Assembly (NCBI GenBank): GCA_017443895.1
Contig: JAFSXU010000053.1
Location: 1 to 40,801 of the forward strand
DNA length: 40,801 nt
From: Clostridia bacterium
GTDB lineage: Bacteria > Bacillota > Clostridia > UBA1381
Direction: 5' to 3'
In this document: positions 1-8,500 of the stretch, one piece after another
How positions within the stretch are numbered: the stretch's first letter is position 1
How the letters are laid out: the number at the start of each line of letters is the position of its first letter
Made by a program: the position numbers and the translations under genes
Notes under the pieces: model-generated
What the model was told of the DNA's origin: nothing
Databases searched by the model: none
What the model saw: only the letters and a program-made list of their open reading frames with translations

Positions 1-166
1 GATATGTTTCAATGTTCTCTCAGGCACCAAAATCTTTGATTTTGCCTGTGCCGTGAGGTTATTATAACATAAACGCAAGGCGCATCCGTGCCGCAGCGAT
101 ATGTTTCAATGTTCTCTCAGGCACCAAAATCTTTGATTTTGTCTGTGCCGTGAGGTTATTATAACA
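1..166. repeat. Two direct copies of a 69-bp hairpin repeat at the left edge
   Basis: Copy 1 is at 1-69 and copy 2 at 98-166. They differ at one base (c at 45 versus t at 142) and are separated by 28 bp of unrelated sequence. Each contains nested inverted repeats: CAAAATC-TTT-GATTTTG (28-44 and 125-141) inside GGCA/TGCC and CTCA/TGAG arms, so each unit can form a long hairpin. Copy 2 overlaps the last codons and the TAA stop of rlmN at 159-161. On the minus strand each copy carries TGTTATAAT, which resembles an extended -10 box, but I see no matching -35. The array may continue to the left of the window. Confidence 0.85.
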
Positions 167-1178
167 CTTTTTTTCTCAATTGTCCACAGGAAGCTGAAAT
201 ATCTGCTCCAAGCTCGCGTCTTATTGTCGCATTTATGCCTAAGCCTACCAATGTGTCCTTAAATTTTTGTATCTCTTCCTTTGTGCCTTTATGAAACTCT
301 CGTTCCTCTACATTGTTTACAGGTATCAAATTCACATGAGCGTGTATAGGTTTTATAAGTCTTGCAAGCTCATGTGCTTGCGCCTCACCGTCATTTACAC
401 CGCTTATGAGCGAATATTCAAAGCTTATCCGCCTTCCGGTTGTATCGACATAATTATGACACGCTTTTATAAGCTCGTCAATCTTATATTTATGATTTAC
501 GGGCATTATCGTATCACGAATAGCGTCATTTGGGGCATGCAGTGAAATTGTAAGCGTTATTGGAAGATTGCATTTTGCAAGCTCGTATATCCTTGGCACA
601 ACACCGCAGGTTGACAGCGTTATATGCCTATACCCTATATTTAAGCCCTTTTCGTGGTTTACATTATGTAAAAACTTTACCACATTATCAAAATTATCCA
701 ACGGCTCGCCTATACCCATAAGCACAATATTGCTTATCCTCTCACCCAAATCCTTTTGCGCAAATATGACCTGGTTTAATATCTCGCCTGCGGTAAGGCT
801 CCTGTATAAACCGCCTATGGTTGAGGCGCAGAACCTGCACCCCATACGGCACCCTACCTGCGACGAAATACAGATTGTCAGCCCATGATGATAGCGCATT
901 ACAACGCTTTCTATACAGTTTTTGTCAGGTAACTCGAATAAGTATTTTACCGTACCGTCAAGCTTTGATACATATTTCTCACGAATACTAAGCGTTGAAA
1001 CATAAGTATCACGCATAAGTTTTTCTTTTGTTTTTGCACTTATATTTGTCATTTCATCATATGATGTTACACCCTTGTGAAGCCATGAGAAAATCTGCTC
1101 GGCACGGAACTTTTTCTCGCCGATACCTGTTAAATACTCCACAAGCTCATCATATTCAAAATCCTTTAAATCAAGCAT
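159..1178 (-). CDS. rlmN: 23S rRNA (adenine-2503-C2)-methyltransferase RlmN
   Basis: This radical SAM enzyme methylates C2 of A2503 in 23S rRNA (and A37 of some tRNAs) in the cytoplasm. The 339-residue length is normal for the family. The radical SAM cluster motif CRMGCRFC gives C110, C114 and C117, and the methyl-carrying cysteine is C331 in the C-terminal SCGQL. The GEP segment reads MGIGEPLDN. The start is supported by AAAGGAT 5 nt upstream. It is the last visible gene of the yicC-to-rlmN operon, 82 bp after rsmB; that gap holds a dispersed hairpin repeat. Its stop codon lies inside the second copy of the left-edge repeat, so that repeat may shape the end of the mRNA. Confidence 0.97.
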   Translation of the reverse strand: MLDLKDFEYDELVEYLTGIGEKKFRAEQIFSWLHKGVTSYDEMTNISAKTKEKLMRDTYVSTLSIREKYVSKLDGTVKYLFELPDKNCIESVVMRYHHGLTICISSQVGCRMGCRFCASTIGGLYRSLTAGEILNQVIFAQKDLGERISNIVLMGIGEPLDNFDNVVKFLHNVNHEKGLNIGYRHITLSTCGVVPRIYELAKCNLPITLTISLHAPNDAIRDTIMPVNHKYKIDELIKACHNYVDTTGRRISFEYSLISGVNDGEAQAHELARLIKPIHAHVNLIPVNNVEEREFHKGTKEEIQKFKDTLVGLGINATIRRELGADISASCGQLRKKVL

Positions 1179-1192
1179 TTTTTATCCTTTTT

Positions 1193-1250
1193 GAAAAATC
1201 GAAGATTTTTCTATATAAATTATTCATTATTCATCATTCATTATTCATTG
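1193..1250. repeat. Dispersed hairpin repeat, copy 1 (GAAAAATC-GAA-GATTTTTC plus ATTCATT tail)
   Basis: A perfect 8-bp hairpin, GAAAAATC-GAA-GATTTTTC (1193-1211), is followed by a low-complexity run of ATTATTCATT-type units up to about 1250. The same arrangement recurs at 8432-8500 and 27589-27646. It fills the gap between rsmB and rlmN, ending a few bases from the rlmN ribosome binding site. Confidence 0.8.
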
Positions 1251-1260
1251 CGATTATATT

Positions 1261-2520
1261 TTATAATCGTTCAAGTTTACAAATATAGAAGCCATCTCCC
1301 TTATGTGTATTCGGGTAAAAAGTTTTTTCATATGTCTTTTTAAACTCGCTATGCTCCTTCAAAAAAGCATCTGTAATATTTTCATTTTCGTCTTTATTTA
1401 TCGTGCAGGTTGAATAGACAATAACGCCGTCAGGCTTTACATACCTTGATGCATTTTCAAGGATTTTTGCCTGCACCGACAAAAGCTCATCTAAATCCTC
1501 TTGCCTGTTCCACTTTATTTCAGGCTTTCTGCCGATTATGCCAAGTCCCGAACACGGAACATCGCACAAAACCTTATCGGCAATACCGATAAGTTCGTTA
1601 TTTAAAACTGTGGCATCCTGACATTTTGCATCTATTATGTCAATACCCAGTCTTTTTGCATTTTTATTTATAAGGTCAATTTTATGCTCATACATATCAA
1701 AAGCATAAATCCTGCCCTCATTTTCCATAATCTCGGCAAGCTGTGTGGTTTTTCCGCCCGGTGCGGCACACATATCTATTACCGTATCGCCCTTTTTAGG
1801 TGCTAAAACCTTGCCTGCCGTTTGTGCCGATATATCCTGAACGCTGATATATCCTTTTTTATAAAGCTCATTATCCGAAACATCAAAGCCGTTACAAATT
1901 ATGGTATCTTCTAAAATTTCGGGGTTATACTCCGATAAAGCATTAAAAACCGTGTCTATATCCGAATTTAGGGTATTAACTCTTAATGTAAGGCGCGGGC
2001 TTTTTGAAAAAGCGACCATTAAATCCTCACAAAATCCGTACCCGAAATCATTTACGAATTTTTCACAAAGCCAGATAGGATACGAATATTTTACCGACAA
2101 ATACTCCAATTTATCGTCGGGATATTCTATTTCACACCGTGTGGCGCTCCTTAAAACTCCGTTTACAAAGCCCTTTGAGGCACCGTGTCCGTATCGCTTT
2201 GCAAGGTTTACGCTCTCGTTTACCGCCGCGCTCTCGGGCACTTTATCCATAAACATTATCTGATAAATACCAAGCCTTAGGATATTTAATATCCATACCG
2301 AAATTTTTTTGAGCTTTATTTTGGATAGCTTTGATATTACATAATCAAGAGTAAGCAATTTATCAACAACACCATAGACAAGGTTTGTTATAAAATACCT
2401 GTCCTGCTGAGTTAATTCCTTGTTTTTTGAAAGCTCGCTTTTCAATGCAATATTTGAAAACGCACCGTCTTTATCAATTCTTACCAAGACTTTGAGTGCA
2501 GTTTCACGGGATTTGTCCAT
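1261..2520 (-). CDS. rsmB: 16S rRNA (cytosine-967-C5)-methyltransferase RsmB
   Basis: RsmB methylates C967 of 16S rRNA using SAM. The 419-residue protein has an N-terminal NusB-like RNA-binding domain (about 1-140) and a C-terminal Rossmann methyltransferase. The SAM loop is VIDMCAAPGGKTTQ, the first catalytic cysteine is in DVPCSGLG, and the second, nucleophilic cysteine is in YSTCTI. The ATG directly follows the TAA stop of the metallopeptidase gene (TAAATG), so the two are probably translationally coupled. Its place between yugP and rlmN matches the usual Firmicutes order. Confidence 0.97.
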   Translation of the reverse strand: MDKSRETALKVLVRIDKDGAFSNIALKSELSKNKELTQQDRYFITNLVYGVVDKLLTLDYVISKLSKIKLKKISVWILNILRLGIYQIMFMDKVPESAAVNESVNLAKRYGHGASKGFVNGVLRSATRCEIEYPDDKLEYLSVKYSYPIWLCEKFVNDFGYGFCEDLMVAFSKSPRLTLRVNTLNSDIDTVFNALSEYNPEILEDTIICNGFDVSDNELYKKGYISVQDISAQTAGKVLAPKKGDTVIDMCAAPGGKTTQLAEIMENEGRIYAFDMYEHKIDLINKNAKRLGIDIIDAKCQDATVLNNELIGIADKVLCDVPCSGLGIIGRKPEIKWNRQEDLDELLSVQAKILENASRYVKPDGVIVYSTCTINKDENENITDAFLKEHSEFKKTYEKTFYPNTHKGDGFYICKLERL

Positions 2521-3228
2521 TTAGTTTCTCCTGTTTCTGTTTGCAAGGATAAGCAGTCTTAAAAACTGCAACGCCGTTGATGCAACGGCCGCAACATATG
2601 TCATTGCCGCCGCAATAAGTACCTTTTTTGCGCCGTCATAGTCACTGCCCTCTAACATACCCATTGATTTTATAGTCTCTAACGCTCTTTTTGACGCATT
2701 TGTTTCCGCAGGCAAGGTTACAAGCTGGAACAAAAATACCGCCCCGAACAATAATGCGCCAATCATTGCAAGAGAATAACCCGAATTATACCTTCCGCCC
2801 ATTATCATACCAATAATGAATAACGGCATGGAAAGACGGTTACAAACATTTACAAACGGTACAATGCCGTTTCTTACCTTAATCGGTACATACCCGACCT
2901 TGTGCTGAATAGCGTGACCGCATTCGTGCGCGGCAACACCGATTGCGCCTATTGACTGACTGTTATATGTCGAATCGGATAATCTTATAACGCCCTCTTT
3001 GGGGCTGTAATGGTCGGTTAAACTGCCCTGAATATGCTCTAATCTGATATTCCTTAATCCGTTTGCATCAAGTATCTGTCTTGCCGCCTGCGCGCCTGTA
3101 AGTCCCCTTGCATTGCTTACAGTGCTGTATTTATTAAATGTAGCTTTTACTCCAGATGATGCAATCATGGTAAATATAAATCCGACAATTACAAGCAAAT
3201 ATGTCCAATCATACATTCCGTAATACAT
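2521..3228 (-). CDS. Zinc metallopeptidase, YugP family
   Basis: This is a 235-residue membrane protein with the zinc peptidase motif HECGH (in GVAAHECGHAIQH) at about residue 100. It has an N-terminal hydrophobic segment (about 7-24) and further hydrophobic segments at about 130-165 and near the C-terminus, which fits the YugP/DUF-type neutral zinc metallopeptidase family. The substrate is unknown. The gene is 14 bp downstream of fmt and abuts rsmB. Position in this operon is conserved in many Firmicutes, suggesting a housekeeping role, but the sequence does not show what that role is. Confidence 0.9.
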   Translation of the reverse strand: MYYGMYDWTYLLVIVGFIFTMIASSGVKATFNKYSTVSNARGLTGAQAARQILDANGLRNIRLEHIQGSLTDHYSPKEGVIRLSDSTYNSQSIGAIGVAAHECGHAIQHKVGYVPIKVRNGIVPFVNVCNRLSMPLFIIGMIMGGRYNSGYSLAMIGALLFGAVFLFQLVTLPAETNASKRALETIKSMGMLEGSDYDGAKKVLIAAAMTYVAAVASTALQFLRLLILANRNRRN

Positions 3229-3242
3229 TCTATCATTCCTTT

Positions 3243-4169
3243 CTAAGCACCCAAGACCGTGCCTATCTCCACGCTATGCCCTCTTGCATAGTCATAAACC
3301 TTCATTTTCTTGCTTCCGAAAAACTGCGCAACATCTATACATATTGCGCCATCGCCCGTATAGACCTTTAAGCCCGATTTATTAAGCTCTGCAATCTGCC
3401 CCGGCGTGCCGCTTCCGTCTGATTTATATGCTGTTACGATTTTTAAGACCTCGCCCTTATATAATGTCCATGCAAGAGGCCATGAATTCATACCGTAAAT
3501 AAGATTTATTATTTTTTGAGTCGGCATTGTCCAGTCAATTTTTGCATCTTCCTTGCCTATCATTTTTGCGTATGTGGACAGGCTATCGTCTTGCTTTATC
3601 GGCTCTACTTCACCACGCTCTATCATTTTAAGCGTTTTTATAAGCAGTTCTCCGCCAAGGTCTGCAAGCCGTGAAAATAATTCCTCCGCTGTTTCATACT
3701 CGCCTATAGGGGTTTTTGAAACAGTCAGAATATCACCCGTATCAAGCCCTTTTGACATCTGCATTATTGTAACGCCTGTTTCCTTTTCGCCGTTTATAAT
3801 TGCCCACTGTATAGGTGCGGCGCCCCTGTATTTTGGAAGAATGGAGGCGTGTACATTTATACAGCCGTATTTTGGGTAGTTTATAACATATTCGGGTAAA
3901 ATTTTACCGTATGCCGCAACCACTATAATATCGGGCGAAAGCTCGTCTAAAAGCTCGGCTATTGCACCGTTTTTTAAGGTTTCGGGCTGATACACGCTAT
4001 AGTTATGCTTAGCAGCCTCAACCTTTACATCTGTCGGCTGTAATTTATGACCTCTGCCCTTTGGTCTGTCGGGCTGTGAAATTACGCCGACTATATCCAT
4101 TCCCGAATTTGCCAGATATTCAAGTGATTTTGCCGCAAAATCGGGCGTTCCCATAAACAAAATCTTCAT
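3243..4169 (-). CDS. fmt: Methionyl-tRNA formyltransferase
   Basis: Fmt transfers a formyl group from 10-formyl-THF to initiator Met-tRNA. The 308-residue length is typical. The N-terminal formyltransferase domain starts MKILFMGTPDFA and carries the catalytic stretch HASILPKYRGAAPIQ and the following GVTIMQMSKGLDTGDIL. A C-terminal OB-like domain follows from about 205. It sits 24 bp after def; the pair adds and later removes the formyl group. The ATG is preceded by AAAGGAC. Confidence 0.97.
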   Translation of the reverse strand: MKILFMGTPDFAAKSLEYLANSGMDIVGVISQPDRPKGRGHKLQPTDVKVEAAKHNYSVYQPETLKNGAIAELLDELSPDIIVVAAYGKILPEYVINYPKYGCINVHASILPKYRGAAPIQWAIINGEKETGVTIMQMSKGLDTGDILTVSKTPIGEYETAEELFSRLADLGGELLIKTLKMIERGEVEPIKQDDSLSTYAKMIGKEDAKIDWTMPTQKIINLIYGMNSWPLAWTLYKGEVLKIVTAYKSDGSGTPGQIAELNKSGLKVYTGDGAICIDVAQFFGSKKMKVYDYARGHSVEIGTVLGA

Positions 4170-4193
4170 TTTGCTGTCCTTTCGACTAAAGTT

Positions 4194-4649
4194 TTATTCT
4201 GCTTCACAATACTCTGTTACATGCTCACGGAAAAGTATTCCCTCAAGATGCTCGACCTCATGGCACATTGCTCTTGCGGTAAGCTCCCTGCCTGTGATTT
4301 TAAACCATTTTCCGTCCCTGTCCTGCGCCCTTACGGTTACGACATTGGGGCGCTCAACAATTCCGTACACCCCGGGGACCGACAAACAGCCCTCCGAGCC
4401 TTCCTGTGTGCCCTGCTCGTCTATTATCTGTGGGTTTACAAGCTCAATAAGTCCCTCGCCCACATCTATTACTACCGCTCTTTTTAAAACTCCGACCTGC
4501 GGTGCGGCAAGTCCTACACCGCCTGCCTTCTTCATTGTTTCATACATATCGTCAAGCAGAGTGTGAAGCTTTTTATCAAAAACCTTTACCTCCTTACAGT
4601 GCTTTGTAAGGATTTCATCACCCTCTACCCTTATCTCTCGAATTGCCAC
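4194..4649 (-). CDS. def: Peptide deformylase
   Basis: Def removes the N-formyl group from nascent proteins. The 151-residue protein has all three family motifs: GVGLAAPQ (residues 44-51), EGCLS with the metal ligand C88, and HEVEH with ligands H130 and H134 and catalytic E131. The translation start is a GTG (4647-4649) with AAAGGAG about 11 nt upstream. It lies between priA and fmt in the usual order. The third motif reads HEVEH where HEVDH or HEIDH is more common, a conservative change. Confidence 0.96.
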   Translation of the reverse strand: MAIREIRVEGDEILTKHCKEVKVFDKKLHTLLDDMYETMKKAGGVGLAAPQVGVLKRAVVIDVGEGLIELVNPQIIDEQGTQEGSEGCLSVPGVYGIVERPNVVTVRAQDRDGKWFKITGRELTARAMCHEVEHLEGILFREHVTEYCEAE

Positions 4650-4677
4650 CGTTTTTTCGCTCCTTTATCCTATAAAA

Positions 4678-7101
4678 TTAAAGCATATTTGGGTTTTTAT
4701 CAATTACCACAACCACATTTTTGTAGTTATCATGCGTTTTACACGCTTTTTGTGCTTCTAATAAAATCCCGTTTAGTTTATCATAATCTTCACATTTAAT
4801 TATTATTCTGTATCGGTATTTATTATTTATTTTTGCAAGTCCGTCCGGTACAGGTCCCAAAATCTGCGTCCTCTGACCTAAATCGACAAGAAATTTTCTA
4901 AAATATGCCGTACAATTGGCAACCAAATTCTTTGATGTACCCGAAAAGAGTATCGCAACAATTTGGCTGTAGGGCGGATACCACATCAGTTTTCTTTCCA
5001 CTATTTCACCGTCATAAAAACGGTTATAGTCGTGAGTTTTTACAAGGCTTATCGCCTCATTATCGGGGCTGTATGTCTGCACAATCGCCCTGCCCGGCTT
5101 TTTGCCCCTGCCTGCTCTTCCGCAAACCTGGCAAAGCATGGAAAATGTACGCTCCGAGCTTCTGTAATCACTGATATTTAGCATTGTGTCGGCACTTATA
5201 ACACCCACAAGCGTTACATTTTCAAAGTCAAGTCCCTTTGCGACCATCTGTGTACCGATAAGAATATCAGTTTTATCATTTACAAACTTGGATAAAATTT
5301 TATCGTGTGATTCTTTTTTTCCCATTGTATCAACATCCATTCTTAAAACCGATGCATCGGGAAAAAGCCTTTTAACCTCCGCCTCAACTCTTTGCGTGCC
5401 GACGCCGAAATAGCGTATATACTTACTCTGACAGCTTGGGCACACCGTATAGTTTTTATGCGTATAGCCACAGTAATGGCATTTTAAGCTATCCTCAAAC
5501 TTATGATAAGTAAGAGTTATGGAGCAGTTTGGACACTTTGCAACATAGCCACAGCTCCTGCATGATACAAATGTGGAAAAACCTCGTCTGTTAAGGAAAA
5601 GTATCGTCTGTTCTTTATTTTTTAAATTTTTTGAAAGCTCATTATACAGGCTTCTCGATAACATACTTTTATTGCCCGTCTTGAGCTCCTCACGCATATC
5701 CACAATTTTAATATCGGGCATACGGTTATTATTATACCTGCTGTTCATAGTAAGCAGGGTATAATCACCCGATTTTGCACGGAACATACTCTCCGTTGAC
5801 GGGGTTGCAGATGCCAACACAACAGTTGCGCCCAAAAGCTCGGCTCTTTTTATAGCAACCTCTCTTGTTTCATATCTTGGCGACATTTCAGATTTATATG
5901 TATCTGAGTGTTCCTCGTCGATTATTATAACACCGATATTTTTAAGCGGTGCAAAAACCGCAGACCTTGCACCTATTACAATATCGGCATTACCTTCGTT
6001 TATTATCTGCCACTGGTCAAACCGCTCGCCCAACGACAGACCGCTATGCAAAATTGCAACACGCTTTCCAAACCTTGATACAAACCTGTTTACCATTTGC
6101 GGTGTAAGTGAAATTTCGGGGACAAGAACAAGCGCTGTTTTGTTATTTTCTATGCAATGCTCAATTGTCTGCAAAAACACCTCTGTTTTTCCGCTTCCCG
6201 TTACACCGTGCAACAGATACACTCCGCTCTTTGCTGAGTCAATGCCGTTTGAAATTTCTCGGATTGCAACGCTTTGCTCATTTGTCGGCGTGTATTTACC
6301 GCTTGTTGTAAAACTCTTACCCGATAACGGATTTCTGTTTATTTCCTTATCAAAAGCCTCAATTAAGCCTTTTTTTATAAGGGCGTTTACAGCGCTTTGA
6401 GCGCTTTTGGAAATTTTAGAAAGGTCTGATAAAATAACCTCGTCTTTATCCAAAAACTGCTCTAAGACCTTTGCCTGAACTCCCGCCCGTTTTTGGGTTT
6501 TTAATATTACATCGGGTAATTTGTCGCGGTCAATTTTAAGCCTTAGCGCCCTGTGTGTTTTTTTGCTTATGGCAGAGTGGTAGCTATACTCCTTTTCCAA
6601 AACCCCTTGGCTTATCATAGTGCGGATTTGAGGGGCAATGCTCTTTTGAAAATACGATTGCAGAGCGTTTTGCTCCATTTTTCCGCCATTTTGATGGATT
6701 AGTTTTTGGATTTGGTTTATGGTATCGCTTGTTGATTTATGCGGATTTTTAAGGCTTAAGGTTACATTACCTCGCACATTTGTACCTGACGGCACAATGG
6801 TATGGATAATATCTAAATAGCTTGCAAGGTATTTATTCCGCATCCACTCGATAAGTAAGAGCATTTCCTCATCAAACGCACGGGGCATATCCGACATTTT
6901 TATAATGCTCTTTAAGCGTTTTGCATCCGTTTTGTCCTTGATACGCATACAAAAACCCTCAACACGGTTATTTCCGCCCGAGAACGGAACAATAACCCTT
7001 GAGCCTACCGTAATGCTGTCCTCTAAATTTTCGGGGACAGCATAGTCAAAAACCTTATCAACCTGTTTTGCGTGATTGTCAACAATAATCTCTGCAACCA
7101 A
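4678..7101 (-). CDS. priA: Primosomal replication protein N' (PriA helicase)
   Basis: PriA restarts stalled forks by loading the replisome on branched DNA. The 807-residue protein has the N-terminal 3'-end-binding domain (about 1-100), helicase Walker A GVTGSGKTEV, the Walker B DEEH in IIIDEEHSD, and a zinc-binding insert with four CxxC pairs (CRSCGY, CPNCS, CHYCGY, CPSCQ). The start codon is TTG (7099-7101), with GAGG 8 nt upstream; no ATG fits as well. The coaBC gene often found between rpoZ and priA in Firmicutes is absent here: only 18 bp separate rpoZ and priA. Confidence 0.97.
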   Translation of the reverse strand: MVAEIIVDNHAKQVDKVFDYAVPENLEDSITVGSRVIVPFSGGNNRVEGFCMRIKDKTDAKRLKSIIKMSDMPRAFDEEMLLLIEWMRNKYLASYLDIIHTIVPSGTNVRGNVTLSLKNPHKSTSDTINQIQKLIHQNGGKMEQNALQSYFQKSIAPQIRTMISQGVLEKEYSYHSAISKKTHRALRLKIDRDKLPDVILKTQKRAGVQAKVLEQFLDKDEVILSDLSKISKSAQSAVNALIKKGLIEAFDKEINRNPLSGKSFTTSGKYTPTNEQSVAIREISNGIDSAKSGVYLLHGVTGSGKTEVFLQTIEHCIENNKTALVLVPEISLTPQMVNRFVSRFGKRVAILHSGLSLGERFDQWQIINEGNADIVIGARSAVFAPLKNIGVIIIDEEHSDTYKSEMSPRYETREVAIKRAELLGATVVLASATPSTESMFRAKSGDYTLLTMNSRYNNNRMPDIKIVDMREELKTGNKSMLSRSLYNELSKNLKNKEQTILFLNRRGFSTFVSCRSCGYVAKCPNCSITLTYHKFEDSLKCHYCGYTHKNYTVCPSCQSKYIRYFGVGTQRVEAEVKRLFPDASVLRMDVDTMGKKESHDKILSKFVNDKTDILIGTQMVAKGLDFENVTLVGVISADTMLNISDYRSSERTFSMLCQVCGRAGRGKKPGRAIVQTYSPDNEAISLVKTHDYNRFYDGEIVERKLMWYPPYSQIVAILFSGTSKNLVANCTAYFRKFLVDLGQRTQILGPVPDGLAKINNKYRYRIIIKCEDYDKLNGILLEAQKACKTHDNYKNVVVVIDKNPNML

Positions 7102-7119
7102 AGTAATAACCTCAAATAA

Positions 7120-7461
7120 TTATTCTTCGCCCTCTTGTGTATCGGCAGTCTTCTCCGCCTCAAGGCGTGCGTCAAACTCGGCATTTGCCTCTATTGCGCT
7201 TTCACTGTATGAAAGAATTGCCGCTTCCTTTTCTTCCTCATATTCCTTTGCCGCCTGAACAGCGTCGGAACGCACATAGCCAATCTTGCCCTGTGCAATT
7301 TCATCGGCGGCTATTGACACAGGCTTTATTGCCTTATACTTACCGTTTACCTCCTGTGTTTTTTGACCTATCATTCTTGCACGCTTTGCAGCCATTGTAG
7401 CTAATGTATAGCGACTATCTACGCATCTTGAAAGCTCTGTAATTCCCGGTTTAATCATCAT
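7120..7461 (-). CDS. rpoZ: DNA-directed RNA polymerase subunit omega
   Basis: Omega helps assemble and stabilise RNA polymerase around the beta' subunit. The 113-residue protein carries the expected N-terminal core: a start similar to MIKPGITEL, then SRYTLATMAAKRAR, and PVSIAADEIAQGKI near residue 50. The C-terminal third is glutamate- and alanine-rich and probably disordered, making this longer than the usual 65-90 residues of clostridial omega. Two ATG codons in tandem begin the frame; either may be used. It is 20 bp after gmk. Confidence 0.93.
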   Translation of the reverse strand: MMIKPGITELSRCVDSRYTLATMAAKRARMIGQKTQEVNGKYKAIKPVSIAADEIAQGKIGYVRSDAVQAAKEYEEEKEAAILSYSESAIEANAEFDARLEAEKTADTQEGEE

Positions 7462-7481
7462 TTTTATATACTTCCTCTCGT

Positions 7482-8078
7482 TTAATATTGTTCGTTTAAT
7501 AATATATCCAGCGCTTGGCGTTCTTCGGTTTTGGATTTAATAAAATCGCTGACCTCGCCCACACAGCGCATAAGATCGTCATTTACCATAACCTTGGTAT
7601 ACATCGGCGCTTGGGTAAACTCCCATTTTGCGGTGTCTAATCTTTGCCTTATCTGGTCCTCATCCTCCCTGCCACGGTCTGTAAGCCTCTTTTTAAGCTC
7701 TGCCATTGACGGCGGAATAATGAAGATAAGCACCGCATCGGGGATAAGTTTTTTTACCTGCATTGCGCCCTGCGCTTCAATCTCAAGCAAGACATTCTTG
7801 CCCGCATTTAGCTTATCCTCAACGGTTTTTCTCGGTGTACCGTAATAGTTTTCACCGTATTTTGCATATTCAAGCATTTGCGAATTTTCAATCATTTTCT
7901 CAAATTCTTCCACGCTTGTATAGTTATAGGTTACTCCGTCAACCTCGCCCTTTCGTATTTCCCTTGTGGTTGAGGATATGGAAAGATAAATATCCTCTGT
8001 TTTTAAAAGCTCTTGGCAAATTGTACCCTTGCCCGTGCCCGACGGCCCTGACATTATAAAAAGTACGCCTTTTGTCAT
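7482..8078 (-). CDS. gmk: Guanylate kinase
   Basis: Gmk phosphorylates GMP to GDP with ATP. The 198-residue protein has the P-loop GPSGTGKG at residues 11-18 and the GMP-binding elements TTREIRKGEVDGVTY, with the expected lid and C-terminal helices. The ATG follows GGAGGTAACCCAA. It is the third gene of the operon, between remA and rpoZ, as in Bacillus and Clostridium. Confidence 0.97.
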   Translation of the reverse strand: MTKGVLFIMSGPSGTGKGTICQELLKTEDIYLSISSTTREIRKGEVDGVTYNYTSVEEFEKMIENSQMLEYAKYGENYYGTPRKTVEDKLNAGKNVLLEIEAQGAMQVKKLIPDAVLIFIIPPSMAELKKRLTDRGREDEDQIRQRLDTAKWEFTQAPMYTKVMVNDDLMRCVGEVSDFIKSKTEERQALDILLNEQY

Positions 8079-8106
8079 TTGGGTTACCTCCCTGTTTTTT
8101 AGTTAA

Positions 8107-8346
8107 TTATTCACCGTCTGTAAGTCTTTGGCTTATAGTTTCGGGCTGTGTTGCGGATAATATGATATGCTCGCTGTCCATTACAATTACAGCCCTTGTA
8201 CGCCTGCCGTAAGTGGCATTTACCAAAAGTCCCTTGTCCTCTGCCTCACGCACAACTCTTTTTATCGGTGCCGATTCGGGACTTACCACCGCAATTACTC
8301 GAGCCGCGCTTATCATATTTCCAAAGCCGATATTTACAAGTTTCAT
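8107..8346 (-). CDS. remA: RemA-like extracellular matrix regulator (DUF370)
   Basis: The 79-residue protein matches the RemA/DUF370 family in length and in the segments [11 protein letters not shown] and [12 protein letters not shown]. In Bacillus subtilis RemA is a DNA-binding oligomer that activates biofilm matrix operons; its role in anaerobic clostridia is less clear, so the regulator function here is by homology. The yicC-remA-gmk order is conserved. The ATG is preceded by AAGGAG. A perfect 9-bp-arm palindrome lies just upstream of that ribosome binding site. Confidence 0.93.
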   Translation of the reverse strand: MKLVNIGFGNMISAARVIAVVSPESAPIKRVVREAEDKGLLVNATYGRRTRAVIVMDSEHIILSATQPETISQRLTDGE

Positions 8347-8358
8347 ATACCTTGCTCC

Positions 8359-8380
8359 TTATTATATACTCATATAATAA
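8359..8380. promoter_or_regulatory. 22-bp palindrome upstream of remA
   Basis: TTATTATAT-ACTC-ATATAATAA forms perfect 9-bp arms. On the minus strand it contains TATAAT and ends only a few bases before the remA ribosome binding site. It could be a -10 region with an operator or an mRNA hairpin. No good -35 was seen. Confidence 0.4.
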
Positions 8381-8431
8381 GTAAATGGAGGAGTGAATAG
8401 CTTATATTAAAATTAACATACCATAAAATTT

Positions 8432-8500
8432 GAAAAATCGAAGATTTTTCTTCATTACCTATTCACTTTTCACTATTACCTATTACTTGCTTGCAATAGC
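8432..8500. repeat. Dispersed hairpin repeat, copy 2
   Basis: GAAAAATC-GAA-GATTTTTC (8432-8450) is identical to the hairpin at 1193-1211 and is followed by a run of ATTCACTTTTCACTATTACC-like units that reaches the yicC stop codon. It occupies the gap between yicC and remA. Confidence 0.8.

Noticed and set aside
1-166. CRISPR array or glycine riboswitch at the left edge
   Set aside because: The 69-bp repeat is longer than CRISPR repeats and only two units are visible. The motif CTCTCAGGCACC resembles the 3' part of a glycine aptamer, but the remaining conserved parts (GGAGAG, the GCCGAAGG-like loop and GGACAGAG) are missing.
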